Shown here: positions 1 to 11,282 of the stretch, in pieces
How the letters are laid out: every line of letters begins with the position of its first letter
Numbering within the stretch: position 1 is the first letter of the stretch
DNA from: Phytophthora sp. 'mugwort'
Taxonomy: Eukaryota; Oomycota; Peronosporomycetes; Peronosporales; Peronosporaceae
Direction of reading: 5' to 3'
Assembly: GCA_033558025.1 (NCBI GenBank)
Contig: JAUCEF010000008.1
Coordinates: 248,001-312,000, forward strand
DNA: 64,000 bases
The notes under the pieces: model-generated
The model's database searches: none
Told to the model about the DNA's origin: nothing
Seen by the model: the letters and a program-made list of their open reading frames with translations, nothing else
Translations under genes and position numbers: made by a program

Positions 1-171
1 AGATCCAGGATGATTTTATTTGGTGTTTGTAAGGTGGAGGTAAATGGAGGCATAGGAGGTGAAAGCAGGTACTGGAGGTTCTTGCAGGATGTCAACGGGG
101 ATGTATGTTAAGGGAGGCTAACTTAACTGAGACGACAGCTCTAGTTAAGTTCGGCTTTAGCTGGTCAATCA

Positions 172-3100
172 GTGAAGGCGATTTTCTCGGAAAAATTAAA
201 TGGTGGCTTGCCGGCTTTTTGTTTACACGGTCTCATATACAAACACAGGCGACGACCTGGAGACTGTGAAGTGGCCAACAAAGACCAAGATGTAAGCGAT
301 GTCAATAGAAACGCCAAATGTAACGAAGAACCCGAGGCAGAAGCTTTTGAAGTCGATGAAAATGAAAGCAGCAATGAAAACGAAGAGGAGGACGGCATGA
401 CACTGCAAGTTGCGTGTATGAACGGCGATTTAGAAATGATTCAGGAATTTCCAAAGCATGGGTCCGAAATCAACGCAGAGGATGAGAGGGAGATACTCCA
501 TTTGGTTGTGCGGCGGAATATTGGTCATGCAGATATTGTGAGTGAACTACTGGAAATGGGTGCATCAATTGACTTGGGCAATGCTGATGGGTGGACAGCA
601 CTCATGCGCGCTTCAGAAGAAGGACACACTGACGTCGTTCAATTGCTCTTGGAGCACGGAGCCGAAGTCGACAAACTGGGACCAATAGAGTCTCGGCTTT
701 AATTCCCGCGTGTGAGTCTGGAAGTATTGAAACAGTCGAAATGCTTCTCAAACATGGCGCGTTGGTCAATTTAATTGATGAAGAAGGTGATAGTTCTCTT
801 CTAGTTGCTGCTACCAATGGACATGTGGATGTAGTCAAATTACTACTGGAGAATGGTACGAGTATCAACGTGGTGAACAACGAAGGCTGGACGGCGTTTC
901 TAAGCGCTTGCTCGAACGGTCATGACGGCATTGCGAGGCTCTTGTTGGAAAAGAAGGCAGCAACTGACACGAAGCTTCCAAATGGATTCACAGCTCTCCA
1001 CGTTACAGCTGAAGGTGGACATACTGTTGTTTCCAACCTATTGATTGAGAATGGTGCATTGGTTGACCAGACTGACCGACTTGGCGACAGTCCGCTCATC
1101 ACAGCAGCCGAGAATGGCCAAACGGATATGGTTCGATTTCTGTTGGAACGTGGCGCTTCAGTTGACTTGGTGAATTTTTCGGGTTGGACTGCTCTAATGA
1201 GTGCATCGGAGAAAAACCACACAGATGTGGTGGCTTTATTGCTGGAGGAAGGAGCAAACGTCACTAGGCAATATGCAGGCGGCCACACTGCACTTAGCGT
1301 CGCGTGTGAAAATGGAAGTCTTGATGTTGTTCGTCTCCTTGACGCTGGAGGTGCGGAGATTAACATCAGGAACTCATTTCGTGCTACTCCATTATGTCTC
1401 GCAGCCGAGAATGGGCACGAAGCGGTAGTGAGCTTTCTAGTCGAAAAGGGGGCATTGGTGTATGTGTGTAACTACCGTGGCTATACTCCACTCATGCATG
1501 CTTCACAAGAAGGCCACGAAGGCGTCATATCGGTGCTGCTGGAGAATGGAGCAGCTATTGACAAGCAGCTTCCAAATGGATTCACTAGTCTTTTGATCGC
1601 ATGTGAATGCGGTCGATTGGGGGCTGTAAAGCTTCTTGTCGACCAGAGCGCCTCTATAAACGGTAGATGATGATTGTGACAGTGCTCTTAATACCGCTGC
1701 GGGTAAGGGACATCTCGATATTTGAGGTTTCTTCTTGAGAATGGCGCATCGACAGAGTTGGCGAATAATGCGGGCTGGACCCCCTTTATTAAGGCAACTG
1801 AACAAGGCTACGTGAGCGTGGTAAAGGCCTTGCTAAGTCGAACATGCCGAGCAATCAGTGAATCTACAGCTTCCCACAGGGGCCACTGCACTGAATATTG
1901 CGTGTGAGCATGGCCAACTGGATATTACCGTGGCGCTCGTGAATCGTGGAGCGTCGATTGAACTGGCGGATAACGAAGGATGTACGTCCTTGATCACGGC
2001 CGCGCAGCTCGGATATTCCGATATTGTTCAGTTTCTTGTCAATCTGGCGCTAATATGGACGCGCGGTTGCCTATGTGGAGGCCCAGCGTTAGTCACAGCG
2101 ATTTGGTACAAACGCTTGGATGTGGTGCGGATTCTTTTGGATAATGGAGCGAATATTAATTTAGCTGGAGATTTCCAGAATTGGCCGCCATTAAATGTGG
2201 CGTATTTCAGTGGGTACAGTGAAATGGTCCAACTGATTTACGAAAGACTTCCTGCTGATAAGAAATTATCATTTGGTAATATCGTTTCAGCTTTCAAATC
2301 TGTCCGAGTAACGTCTGAAAAAACAAAAACACATAATGGAATCAACCAGAAATGTCGCAATGGCGATACGGCGCTGCGAATCGCTTGTGAGCGGGGGGAA
2401 GCAAAGACTATTGAAACGCTTTTACGTAATCCAAACAATGATATTCATATTACGGACACGGACGAGTGGACGCCATTGATGAGCGCATGTTGGCGCAATC
2501 ATGTCGATGTTGTGGAAGTTCTTCTAGCAAAAGGAGCAAACGTTAACCACCAGCCACCCGATGGATTCGGTGCTCTCCATCACGCGTGTCGAGAAGGAAT
2601 TGCTGAAGTTGTTCACCTTCTTCTCAGTCATGGCGCATCGATTGACATCGTGGATCAGGACGGTAACAGTCCTCTGATTATTGCTGCTGAGGAAGGTCAC
2701 GAAGATGTGGCAAAATTGCTTATCGAACGCGGTGCACTCGTCGATTTGGCTAACGAGGAAGGTACGACCGCACTTATGAGTGCAGCAGGAGACGACTATG
2801 ACGAGGTCATCTCAGTGCTATTGGAGAAAGGAGCGGACGTGAACAAACAGCGTCTAAACGGAGATACCGCTCTGAAAATTGCGAGTGAGCTTGGCAACTA
2901 CACAGCTGCTAGAAGACTCCTGGAAAATGGCGCCTCGGTCGAGTTAGCAGCAGAAGAGGGGAGTACGCCGCTGATTTGTGCAGCTGAAACGGAGCATACA
3001 GCGTTGATGAATTTACTACTGGATAATGGCGCATCAGTCGATTTGGCGAAAGATAATGGGTGGACTGCGCTGATATGTGCTGCACAGGGAGGCTACGCAG

Positions 3101-4722
3101 ACGTCGTCTCGGACCTTCTGGAAAAGGGGGCAAACGTCAACAAGCAGGGGCTGGATGGAGTTACAGCTCTCATCAACGCGAGTGAGCGTGGACACTTGGA
3201 CGTGGTCAAGCTCCTCCTTGATCACGGCGCTGTGATCGACGTGGTGGATAAAAACGGAGACAGTACACTAATGTTTGCGGCTGAAAATGGACATACGGAT
3301 GTGGTGACATTTTGGTAGATCGTGGCGCTAATGTGAATGTTGTGAACAAGGACGGGTTCTCTTCGTTAATGAAAGCTTGTGGTGGAGAAGGTTACGTCGA
3401 CATTATCTCAGTACTTCGAGATCACGGAGCGAGTGTGAATGAAAAACTCCCGAACGGCTTCTCCACTCTCCACATCGCGTGTGAGAATAGTGATCTTGAT
3501 GTCGTGAAAAAGCTTCTCGAATATGGAGCATCCGTTCATGTGGTGGACGAGGATGGAGATACACCAGTCATTACTGCAGCTGAGATGGCCCTATCGAAAT
3601 GGTGGAACATTTGCTCGAGCAGGAGCATCTATCAGTGTGGCCAATAACTCGGGCTGGACTGCCTTTATGGGCGCTGCCTCTAATGACCATCTCGATATTG
3701 TCCACCTTCTGCTCGATCATGGTGCATCATTGGAAGCGGTTGATGATGACGGTGATGGTGCGTTAATTGGAGCGGCGGGAGGTGGACACGCCGATGTGGT
3801 GACATACCTGATTGAAATCGGTGCTGCAGTTGATTCAATTAACAGTTCTGGCGACAGTCCACTCTTGAGAGCTTCAGGTAATGGTCACGATGATGTTGTT
3901 TCAATCCTCTTGGCAAAAGGCGCAGACGTGAACAACCAGCGCACCGACGGAGTGACCGTTCTCCATAGTGCCTGTCAAGACGGTCATCTAGATGCTGTAA
4001 AGATTCTTCTCAATCACGGTGCGTCAATTGACGAGGTGGATGAAGATAGCGACACGTCATTAATCACAGCAGCTGCAAATGGACATGTTGATGTAGTGAA
4101 GCTGCTCCTTGACAATGGCGCGCGTACCGAGGTATTGAATCATGAAAAACGTAGTCCACTGATTGGAGCTGCTGAGGAAGGCCACGCCGACGTCGTCACG
4201 TTTCTTCTGGAGAAAGGGGTGAATATTAACGAGCTAGGGCCCAATGGAGCTACAGCATTGCAATTGGCGTGTGAAGGCGGGCATTTGGATGTTGCAAAGC
4301 TTCTCGTGGTCCGAGGGGCGTCACTCGAGATGATTGATCGTGATGGTGACAACCCGCTGCTGATTGCTGCTGAATATGGACTTGACGATGTGGTGAGTTC
4401 TCTCATCGAGAAAGGGGCATCAATTGTTGTGGTCAACAAGTCATGCGAGAGTGCATTATTGAAAGCTGTATTGGAAGGTCATGCTGAAGTTGTCTCTGTG
4501 CTATTGAACAATGGAGCGAGCATTGATCAACGTGGACCAAATGTGATCACTACACTGCACGGTGCTTGCAAGAACGGACACCTCCAAGTTGTGAAGATTC
4601 TGGTCGAGAATGGAGCAGCCATTGACGTCAAGGATGATGAAGGTATGGATCCTGTGGCAAACGCTTGTGTGGAGGATCACAACGACGTGGTTGAATACTT
4701 AGCTGAAATGGATTGGCGATGA
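172..4722 (+). pseudogene. Giant ankyrin-repeat gene, broken by several frame changes
   Basis: The whole stretch translates, in alternating frames, into tandem 33-residue ankyrin repeats (pattern G-x-T-A-L-x-x-A-x-x-x-G-H-x-D-V-V-x-x-L-L-x-x-G-A), roughly forty units. Open segments are 172-702, 741-1670, 1722-1907, 1858-3318, 3312-3647 and 3523-4722. Frame changes fall near 683, 1663, 1720, 1850, 3312 and 3600, each explained by one or two missing or extra bases because repeat register resumes at once. The first open segment has no ATG before 397; residues before it are acidic and may belong to an exon whose start lies upstream. Ankyrin arrays bind proteins and carry no catalysis. Either the gene is a recent pseudogene or the assembly has indel errors in a repetitive locus. 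The repeat identity is certain; the gene's state is not. Confidence 0.85.
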
Positions 4723-4954
4723 TGGGACTTAATATAATATACCTCTTGTGTGAGATGCACGCAACAATTTATTGTTCAGCATCAAATCTGGGTTGTCTGT
4801 AGAGATACTACGCAAAGTACAAGTTGTTACGAGTTGCTAATGTCCTCAAGTTGCACAATCGTATACAGCATACGGTACTAGTCCACAACTGATTCGTACT
4901 CATACGAATAGCAACTGTGACCAGACCAACAGTGCTCAAAAGACCCGTTCAATA

Positions 4955-5937
4955 ATGCCGCCAGTACCACCAGAGCGTCGCGGAGATGACGGCGCTGCGT
5001 CGTCCTCGGACCACGACGACGACGTACCGTGCAGCTACTGCGTCGGTATCAGCGTGTACACCAAGTAAGCGCCTTCCCGCTGCAAATTGACCCACGGGTT
5101 GTGCCGTATTTGCATTTAAAGCTTATTTATCTGAACCGCTGCATTACTTTAGAGCCATGTGGAGAGCGCGTCAGAGCCCGGAATGCAAGGGTATCCAAGT
5201 GGATTTCAGCACCAGTCGTGACCGTCTGCAGGACATGAGGGAGCGAGCTGGTGAGAAGCGATTTTTAGTGTATTTTCACGTTGAGAACAGTTTTTTTACG
5301 ATGTTTTTACTATGGTTATTATGACGCAGCCCACCCCAGGAAGGAGGACTTTACTTTCCTGGGCGTCGGATTGTCGATATACTCGCCCGAGTGGATGGAG
5401 GAGGGCAAACACTTGCCGTACGTTAAAGGCGTGGGCGTCATCGCCGTCCAAACCGACAAGGATGAAGTCATGAAGCAGATCGAGGAGCGCAAGCGCATTA
5501 AACGCGAGCTGCAGAAGAACGCAGGCAACAAAGGAGATCTGCAGGACGGGAGTAATCCGGACGATGACGACGATCTAGTGGAGGACGACGACGATCTGTT
5601 CGACTTTGACGACGGGGAGACAACGGATGAGGGTCAGGCGCTCGTTGAGAACGAGGTGGTGCGCGGGTTGAAGAAGCCTCGTGGGCCGGCTGTAGTGCCG
5701 GCATCGATTACCATGCGTGAGGTCAAGGATCGTGTTGTAGAGAAGACCAAATACTCGGTGAACGCCATGTACAAGTTCTGGGAGCGTCGACTGGACGGGT
5801 TTAGTGACCGGTATGTGGATTCTTGCCGACGTTTGACAGAGCAGATGGAGAGACAGGCGGTGAATACCCCGCGTAGTGTGATGTGGATGGTGCATCGGAT
5901 TGAAGAGTACATCACGGGGAAGGACGGGGGCAAATGA
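4955..5937 (+). CDS. Conserved-looking protein of unknown function, three exons
   Basis: A spliced model gives 271 residues: exon 1 4955-5064, exon 2 5153-5250, exon 3 5330-5937. The introns are GTAAGC...TTTAG and GTGAGA...CGCAG, and all junctions keep frame. The N terminus has an acidic stretch, then a CSYC motif and a later Cys (SPECKG), which could form a small metal site. The middle (PEWMEEGKHLPYVKGVGV) looks folded and is followed by a basic helix (EERKRIKRELQK) and a strongly acidic tract of Asp/Glu. The C-terminal 80 residues are helical. No signal peptide or membrane segment is visible. I do not recognise the family. The model rests on good splice sites and unbroken frame. Confidence 0.7.
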
Positions 5938-6944
5938 ATGCGTGATAGCACAAGGAAAATCACAGGAACAAACTGATCGCTTTCTTAATTGACGAAAAGT
6001 TACGTTTGCGCTTACGACGACGAGATTTGCTGCGATGTAGGCGTTTTGAGCGAATGTTGTGTGTATGAGTTTCCCTTGGAATATTGGACAGGTAAGCAGC
6101 CACGTCTTCGTGATTTTCAGTGCGAGATAGTGGAGTTAAAACTCCAGCTTTGAAGGTTTCGAGCAACATCCAGATTTCCTTGTTCACAAACATCTTGCAG
6201 CAGCATGAATCCGCGTTCGCGTTGCTCTCTAAAATGAATTTATAACTCCCACGCGACCATTCTCTACTTTATTATTTAGCAACGGTAATAAGACCCTGTA
6301 TTGCCATATCAACCGACGCATCCTGCTCTGCGGGTAGTTTCACCACCGAAATATGATCCCAGAGTATTACCATATTCATCTCAGTCGCGCTTATGACTTC
6401 GCAGAACTAGTTCTTAGCTTGCGCCGTCCTATAGAAGCATGCTCAGGCAGCACATCTATAGCCGCGCCCCGCATACTTCTTAAAAAAAGTATTAATAAGC
6501 AAATATTGATCACCCCACATGATATTGCACCCCGAACAATTGCTCTGCTTGCTTCCACCAAAGCCATCTCTATCCAAACTGAAGTCCAAATCTACACCTT
6601 GAACACTCAGAGATTTCATCACTGCACGAGGTCAGTCTTGACACTTACTCAAGAGCCGACGCACCAACTTGTAGAGCTGAGGCATCACCCAATTTGGTCG
6701 CGTGGAGACAGGTTATTTGCGGTCTTCTCTGCGCGATATTGACCGTATCAGGTTTGTTTTCCTGACACTTTCGCTGTTGTCTGCAGAGTACCTGTCCACT
6801 TGTCTTCTCGGGAAATAAACAGATTTGTCACACTTTCGTAAGTGTTGCATGCGACCTCCTAACTCTTGCGGCAGGAACCAAAGATGCACAAGAATTAAAT
6901 CGTACTTCAATTTAGTTAGCTGCATCTTGATTATTTCATCATTT
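5938..6944. other. Intergenic stretch, no gene recognised
   Basis: About 1 kb. A 129-codon open frame on the plus strand (6353-6742) and short frames on the minus strand exist, but none has recognisable motifs, a signal peptide or convincing splice sites. It probably holds the 3' flanks of the two converging genes plus decayed sequence. Confidence 0.4.
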
Positions 6945-8075
6945 TTACAAGATCAACAAGATTATCGGCGCGAATGCAGCCAGCAGAACAGCAAATTTCC
7001 CAAATCTGGTGAGATCGAGTGCAGCGTTGGTGTCGGCAATGGGAACAGTAGCCGAGCTTCCCGTCAACGTCGATACCGCTTTAACCTCGCGTTCAGCCGT
7101 CATATCGACAGCTACCGAAATCCAGACGAGCACACCATCGTCCACTGAGTCGCCAAGCAAAGTGTAGTTAAAGATCGGATCATTACCGTCCGCGGTAGCT
7201 TGCTTGAAGATACCGTCCGCTGAGTTGAGCGTCGAGGCCTGCGTATTGGTCGAGTACGGAGATATTTTGTCTACCGACGTGATGAGCTCTTGGTCGAAAT
7301 ACAACTGACCCACGTGAGCAACAGAACCACCAGAGTAGGTCTTATTCGAGAGTACCGCGCCGCCATAATTGCCAATGAAATGTACGTGGGTCGTGCGGCC
7401 AGGGTAGTGCCCCGGAAAAATCGATAGCATTTGAGCCACACCATCTTCATCCGTGGGGGTTACACCACGTAGAAAAGTAGTCTGAAGATTGAGTTGATCC
7501 GCACTGTTTCCATTCGTGCTAGCCACCACACCAGAGTAGACGCCTGTGGCATTCGTGTGCCACAAGTCAATATGCATGTCCTTCACTGGCTCGCATGTGT
7601 TCACGTCGATCACTTGTACATCAACATACATCGCGACACCAGTTTGTTCTTCACGCATATCTGTGCGGATATACTCGCCACGGACGTAGTACGGTCCCTC
7701 TGTCATTTCGGGTTCCGCCACACAAACGGGTGTACTATTAAAGAGGACGCTGGTCGACGTAGTAACTGTGATACCCGTGAGATTGGACTTGTGACTCGTC
7801 TCTAGAACGGCAGTGACATCGAGGCGTCGCTTACGTCGACCTTGGCGCAGCTTCTCGACGGCTTCGGTGCGCCGGGCTACAACGCGCTCCTGGAGCTTTC
7901 GTGATGACTCAGACTGTGTGCACTTGATCAGTGCGGCCTGGGCGTTATTGACAAAGAGTTTTCGTTGATCGGTGGAGAGAGTTCGTCGTGTGGGTTCTTG
8001 ATGGGCAGAGGTCGAGCTGCAAAGGGTGCATACTGCCATTGCCGTGGCGGTGACGAAAGGCAGTACCTTGACCAT
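6945..8075 (-). CDS. Secreted intradiol ring-cleavage dioxygenase-like protein
   Basis: 376 residues. The ATG at 8075 is chosen because it places a signal peptide (MVKVLPFVTATAMAVCTLCS) at the N terminus; an in-frame ATG 78 bp upstream would bury it. Residues 25-85 are basic and helical. The catalytic fold follows: EGPYYVRGEYIR (about 126-137), DLWHTNATGVYSG (Tyr180), FPGHYPGRTTHVHF (Tyr224, His230, His232). These two Tyr and two His match the non-haem Fe(III) ligands of catechol and protocatechuate dioxygenases, which open aromatic rings between the two hydroxyls. The last 17 residues are hydrophobic after a polar spacer, as in a GPI-anchor signal or a single membrane helix. A surface-held enzyme acting on host or lignin-derived phenolics is inferred. 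Substrate unknown. Confidence 0.88.
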   Translation of the reverse strand: MVKVLPFVTATAMAVCTLCSSTSAHQEPTRRTLSTDQRKLFVNNAQAALIKCTQSESSRKLQERVVARRTEAVEKLRQGRRKRRLDVTAVLETSHKSNLTGITVTTSTSVLFNSTPVCVAEPEMTEGPYYVRGEYIRTDMREEQTGVAMYVDVQVIDVNTCEPVKDMHIDLWHTNATGVYSGVVASTNGNSADQLNLQTTFLRGVTPTDEDGVAQMLSIFPGHYPGRTTHVHFIGNYGGAVLSNKTYSGGSVAHVGQLYFDQELITSVDKISPYSTNTQASTLNSADGIFKQATADGNDPIFNYTLLGDSVDDGVLVWISVAVDMTAEREVKAVSTLTGSSATVPIADTNAALDLTRFGKFAVLLAAFAPIILLIL

Positions 8076-8543
8076 GCGAGCTGGCCGAGGACGGGTTTCC
8101 AGTCGTCGAAGTCTGTTGAGTAGTGAGAGTAGCAAAATGTGCGATGTCAGCAACGAAAACTGTCAGCGGATAAGAGGCCAAGGAAGGGTCGTTAGGATAT
8201 CTTTTTTCCTAGAATAAATTACGGATAAATGACTGGCCGAAATCCCATCTTTAAATTTTTTAGAATTTGATTCGTCTTGTTACAATTCCACTCTGGAATA
8301 TTCTCTATTAGAGAACTTTAGAATTTAGCTATTACTAGTTGCAAATGAGCGGTGTGGAATCGGTAAGAGAAAGAGTAAAGAAATGAGTGCAAACATACAC
8401 TATGTAACCGCTGGCTCAGTTATATTAGTGCAGTTTCCAGAAAGCAAGATCAGCAGTTTGCAGCCTTTTATTTGAGTTGCTTAAACTGCATGCAGCTCAA
8501 GCTACGCTAAACTGCTCATAATTCTGCGCTGTGTTGCGTGCTC
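8076..8543. other. Intergenic stretch
   Basis: 468 bp, AT-rich near 8215-8350. It holds the promoter of the dioxygenase gene and the 3' flank of the CBM1 gene. No coding signal seen. Confidence 0.4.
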
Positions 8544-9338
8544 TTAGTAGGTTGGGAGGCACTGTGAGAAGCTAGCACTAATGTACTTGCACACCGCTCC
8601 GGGGGCACAGAACTTTTGGCCGTCGTAATTACCACCACCGCACTGGCCGTAAAAGGCAACAGGCTCCCGGCTCGGCCACTCGTTGCAGCGATACAGATCG
8701 CTGTCCCGGGCCTCCTGGCATCGATAGCCCTTGTCACAAGTGAGCATCGTATACGCACTTGCTGGATCCTCGGGCATGTAGACCGTGTAGTTGAAGCCGA
8801 ATCCACCGCAGTCATTGTATCCGGGGACAAGCGTGACTTGACCGGGAATCAGAGTCGGGCCTGCCTTGACCGTCGGGGTTGGCTTCACAGTGCTGTTTGC
8901 CATCGTCGTGGTGTTTGACGCTTTAGCTGTCGGCTTCGGGGTCGGTTTTGTTGAGGTTGGAGCCTTGGTGTCGGCAGTATTCGGTGCACTTCCGGCATCA
9001 ACGTCGACATCAACGCTGGCACTTGTGTCGGTCTGCACGCTGCCATTTTCGACGATGACTGGAGCGGCAGTGGTGACGACTGGAGCCGCTGTGGTGGCGG
9101 CGGGGCGGGCTGTGGTGACGTCAGCGTCAATACTGGCGCTGGTGTCGTTGATCGCGGTGGCCGGAGCGGCAGCAGTAGCGACACTGGTGTCTGTCGATGC
9201 GCTTCCGTCGCCGACAGTGGTGGCGGCACTTACACTAGTGTCGTTCGAGGCACTTCCCGCGTCGACGGCTTCGATCAGCCTGAAGTTGCCCACGAGAGCG
9301 CAAGCTGCGAAGACGATGGTGAAACTGATCTTGACCAT
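8544..9338 (-). CDS. Secreted CBM1 protein with Thr/Ala-rich linker
   Basis: 264 residues. The ATG at 9338 starts a clear signal peptide (MVKISFTIVFAACALVGNFR); the longer upstream frame adds a non-signal extension. Residues about 25-165 are a low-complexity Ser/Thr/Ala/Asp linker with imperfect repeats of TAAPVVTTAAP and DTSASxDxDV, a likely O-glycosylated stalk. The C-terminal 85 residues hold two Cys modules: a diverged one (DCGGFGFNY ... CDKGYRCQEA) and a canonical fungal-type CBM1 (FYGQCGGGNYDGQKFC ... CKYISASFSQCL), whose aromatic residues stack on crystalline cellulose. Oomycetes have cellulosic walls, so such proteins can attach to their own wall or to the plant's. No catalytic domain is present. 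A decayed relative of the diverged module lies at 39.6-39.9 kb. Confidence 0.85.
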   Translation of the reverse strand: MVKISFTIVFAACALVGNFRLIEAVDAGSASNDTSVSAATTVGDGSASTDTSVATAAAPATAINDTSASIDADVTTARPAATTAAPVVTTAAPVIVENGSVQTDTSASVDVDVDAGSAPNTADTKAPTSTKPTPKPTAKASNTTTMANSTVKPTPTVKAGPTLIPGQVTLVPGYNDCGGFGFNYTVYMPEDPASAYTMLTCDKGYRCQEARDSDLYRCNEWPSREPVAFYGQCGGGNYDGQKFCAPGAVCKYISASFSQCLPTY

Positions 9339-9768
9339 AATGGAAGAGAGGGATAGCTTGATACGGAAGGGCTTACTAGGTTGAAGCGAAAAACGAGAGT
9401 GACAGTGTGGTGTGCGAGGCACGTCGAAGGCTAGGATATACATAGGTTTTTCCCCTCCATTCCCACATTCCAGTTTCGTGAGGTTCACGTCCACAGCTCC
9501 GGATGAACGGTACGGCGTTGCTTTTTATTTTTATACGATGTGCTTTTATTCTCGTTCCGCCTCAAGAAATAGCAAGCATTTAAAATAAAAATTAAAACGA
9601 TTGAAAAACGCGAAAAAAGTGTAAAGAGATTACGTGCACCCTCTGCAGTCACCTTTCATACTTTTGAGTTAAGTATGCCATATGCAATAGATTTGAATTA
9701 CTCGCCACGCGATTTTATACTACAGCAACCTTGCTGCTCTCTTAATGTCTGGTCGGACGCTTACTAAC
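9339..9768. other. Intergenic stretch
   Basis: 430 bp between two minus-strand secreted-protein genes, AT-rich at 9525-9720. Nothing coding is visible. Confidence 0.35.
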
Positions 9769-10458
9769 TTACAACGATCCCTCGCTGCTCTCGCTGCCCT
9801 CGACATCATCCGCGGCGCTCTCGCTGCCCTCCACCTCAACAAGGAAGCGGTCACCCTCGACGCTCGCACTGGCCTCGTCATCGACAGCACTTTCACTACT
9901 GTCAACCTCCTCTAGGAAGCGTTCGCCGTCTGTGCTCTCGCTGCAAGGGTCGACATCTGCACTCTCGCTACCGACCACTTCCTCCAGGAAACGGTCGCCA
10001 TCGTCGCTCTCACTGCCCTCGACGTCGGTGTCAGCGCTCTCACTTCCTTCGACAACCTCCTGCAGGAATCTTTCGCCGTCCACGCTCTCACTGCCCTCAG
10101 CTTCAGCACTCTCGCTCCCTTCCACTTCAACAAGAAAACGATCACCGGCAAAGCTCTCGCTGCCTTCATCAGCGGCACTTTCGCTGCCATCAACGACCTC
10201 CTGCAAGAAGCGTTCGCCTTCAAGACTGTCGCTACTCTCGTCCACGGCGGCGCTTTCGCTGCCCTCGATCTCGGATAGGAAGCGCTCGCCGTCAGTGCTG
10301 TCACTGCTGGTACTGGCGTCAAAGCTGGCGTCGAAGCTGGTGAGGAAGTGCTCGGTGGTATCAGCGGTGCGGAGACTGGCGGCGTTGACACCGTCGAAGG
10401 CGGCGAAGGCGAGGGTGACAGTGGCAGCGAAACTGAAGATGATGTTCAACTTGGTCAT
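9769..10458 (-). CDS. Secreted acidic Ser-rich repeat protein, copy A (shortened C terminus)
   Basis: 229 residues. A signal peptide (MTKLNIIFSFAATVTLAFAA, cleavage probably after VNA) is followed by ASLRTADTTEHFL and then seven tandem units of 23-25 residues. Each unit carries a core of the form GERFLxEV or GDRFLxEV followed by GSES and an acidic spacer. Compared with copies B and C the eighth unit is missing and the protein ends after SSEGSL, so a deletion or recombination has fused the seventh unit to foreign 3' sequence. The mature protein is extremely acidic, without Cys apart from one residue. A TATA-like element (ctatata) lies about 40 bp upstream of the ATG. Function unknown; secretion and repeat structure are directly visible. 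It is head-to-head with copy B. Confidence 0.85.
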   Translation of the reverse strand: MTKLNIIFSFAATVTLAFAAFDGVNAASLRTADTTEHFLTSFDASFDASTSSDSTDGERFLSEIEGSESAAVDESSDSLEGERFLQEVVDGSESAADEGSESFAGDRFLVEVEGSESAEAEGSESVDGERFLQEVVEGSESADTDVEGSESDDGDRFLEEVVGSESADVDPCSESTDGERFLEEVDSSESAVDDEASASVEGDRFLVEVEGSESAADDVEGSESSEGSL

Positions 10459-11282
10459 GGTTGATGTCGGTAGATTGGAGTTTGGTAGTGGTTTGCTATA
10501 TAAGGCAAATCAGAGAATGGTAGTGTTGGAATCGATAGCATACACGGCCAAGTCGGAAGGTTTCTAAGGTGGAGCTGTTGATGGTTAGTCGTCTGTGGCC
10601 GAACCAATCGCACGCGTTGTGGCGGAAGGAACAGAGGCAGGCATCGAAATAGAGACCATGACGTCGCAACCTCGACGGTTCTCGAAACATGGGAGCAGTT
10701 AGCGGTTGTCGACGTCCGACGAGGTAAGATTAGCTCTCATGATGCACCGAGTGTCACGGTTTGCACCGAGTCGTCGCATGTAACCAGGAATGGCCGATGC
10801 TAACAGCAAAATAGGTGGCATCACGTTTCGCGCAAACTCCTACTTTGTGATAATGATGCAGTATGAAATTCCTCCGATGAGGTTTTAAACTTCCACCGGA
10901 TAGCTCGTATGACCACACCAAAAATTCTCGCAGCGAATGTGCAGTATCCGCGGTATGCCCGCAAGTTAACGGCCACCGGGTTGGGCAAACAGAAGTGCGT
11001 TACAAGTTCCAACCTTATTCAGCCTCCGGCTACAGCTTCCTTCCGACCGCTCAACGGCGTCAGCATGCGAAGGCACTCGCCCGATGGGCGAATCTGAAGT
11101 GAAACGTCGGTGACAGTATCCCAACACATGCTCCATCCTTTTTATGCGATCCGTCGATATCGCACGCCTACCCAAGCAGAACTCGACTCGATTCGTGGAT
11201 TTCTTCATTTTGATCACTTTCCATTTCCCCTCTCACGACCCAGCAGCATCTCCTACCTAACACTACCAAACCGACATTAACC
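10459..11282. promoter_or_regulatory. Shared divergent upstream region of copies A and B
   Basis: 824 bp between two head-to-head, nearly identical genes. A TATA-like ctatata sits at about 10495-10501 in front of copy A. In front of copy B, around 11203-11225, the sequence tcattttgatcactttccat loosely resembles the oomycete initiator (GCTCATTYYNCAWTTT), about 60 bp before the ATG. The two halves are not close inverted copies of each other beyond the last 20-30 bp next to the start codons. Assignment of these elements is inference. Confidence 0.4.

Noticed and set aside
8866..9384. 172-codon hydrophobic plus-strand frame opposite the CBM1 gene
   Set aside because: It is the antisense of the Thr/Ala-rich linker; Ala/Thr codons read backwards give Val/Ala-rich sequence that mimics membrane helices.
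9912..10391. 159-codon basic frame inside copy A, also present in copies B and C, and mirrored 186-213-codon frames on the opposite strand
   Set aside because: These are shadows of the repeat coding region: the low-complexity GC-rich repeat has no stops in other frames. No signal peptide or independent start context, and conservation follows the main frame.
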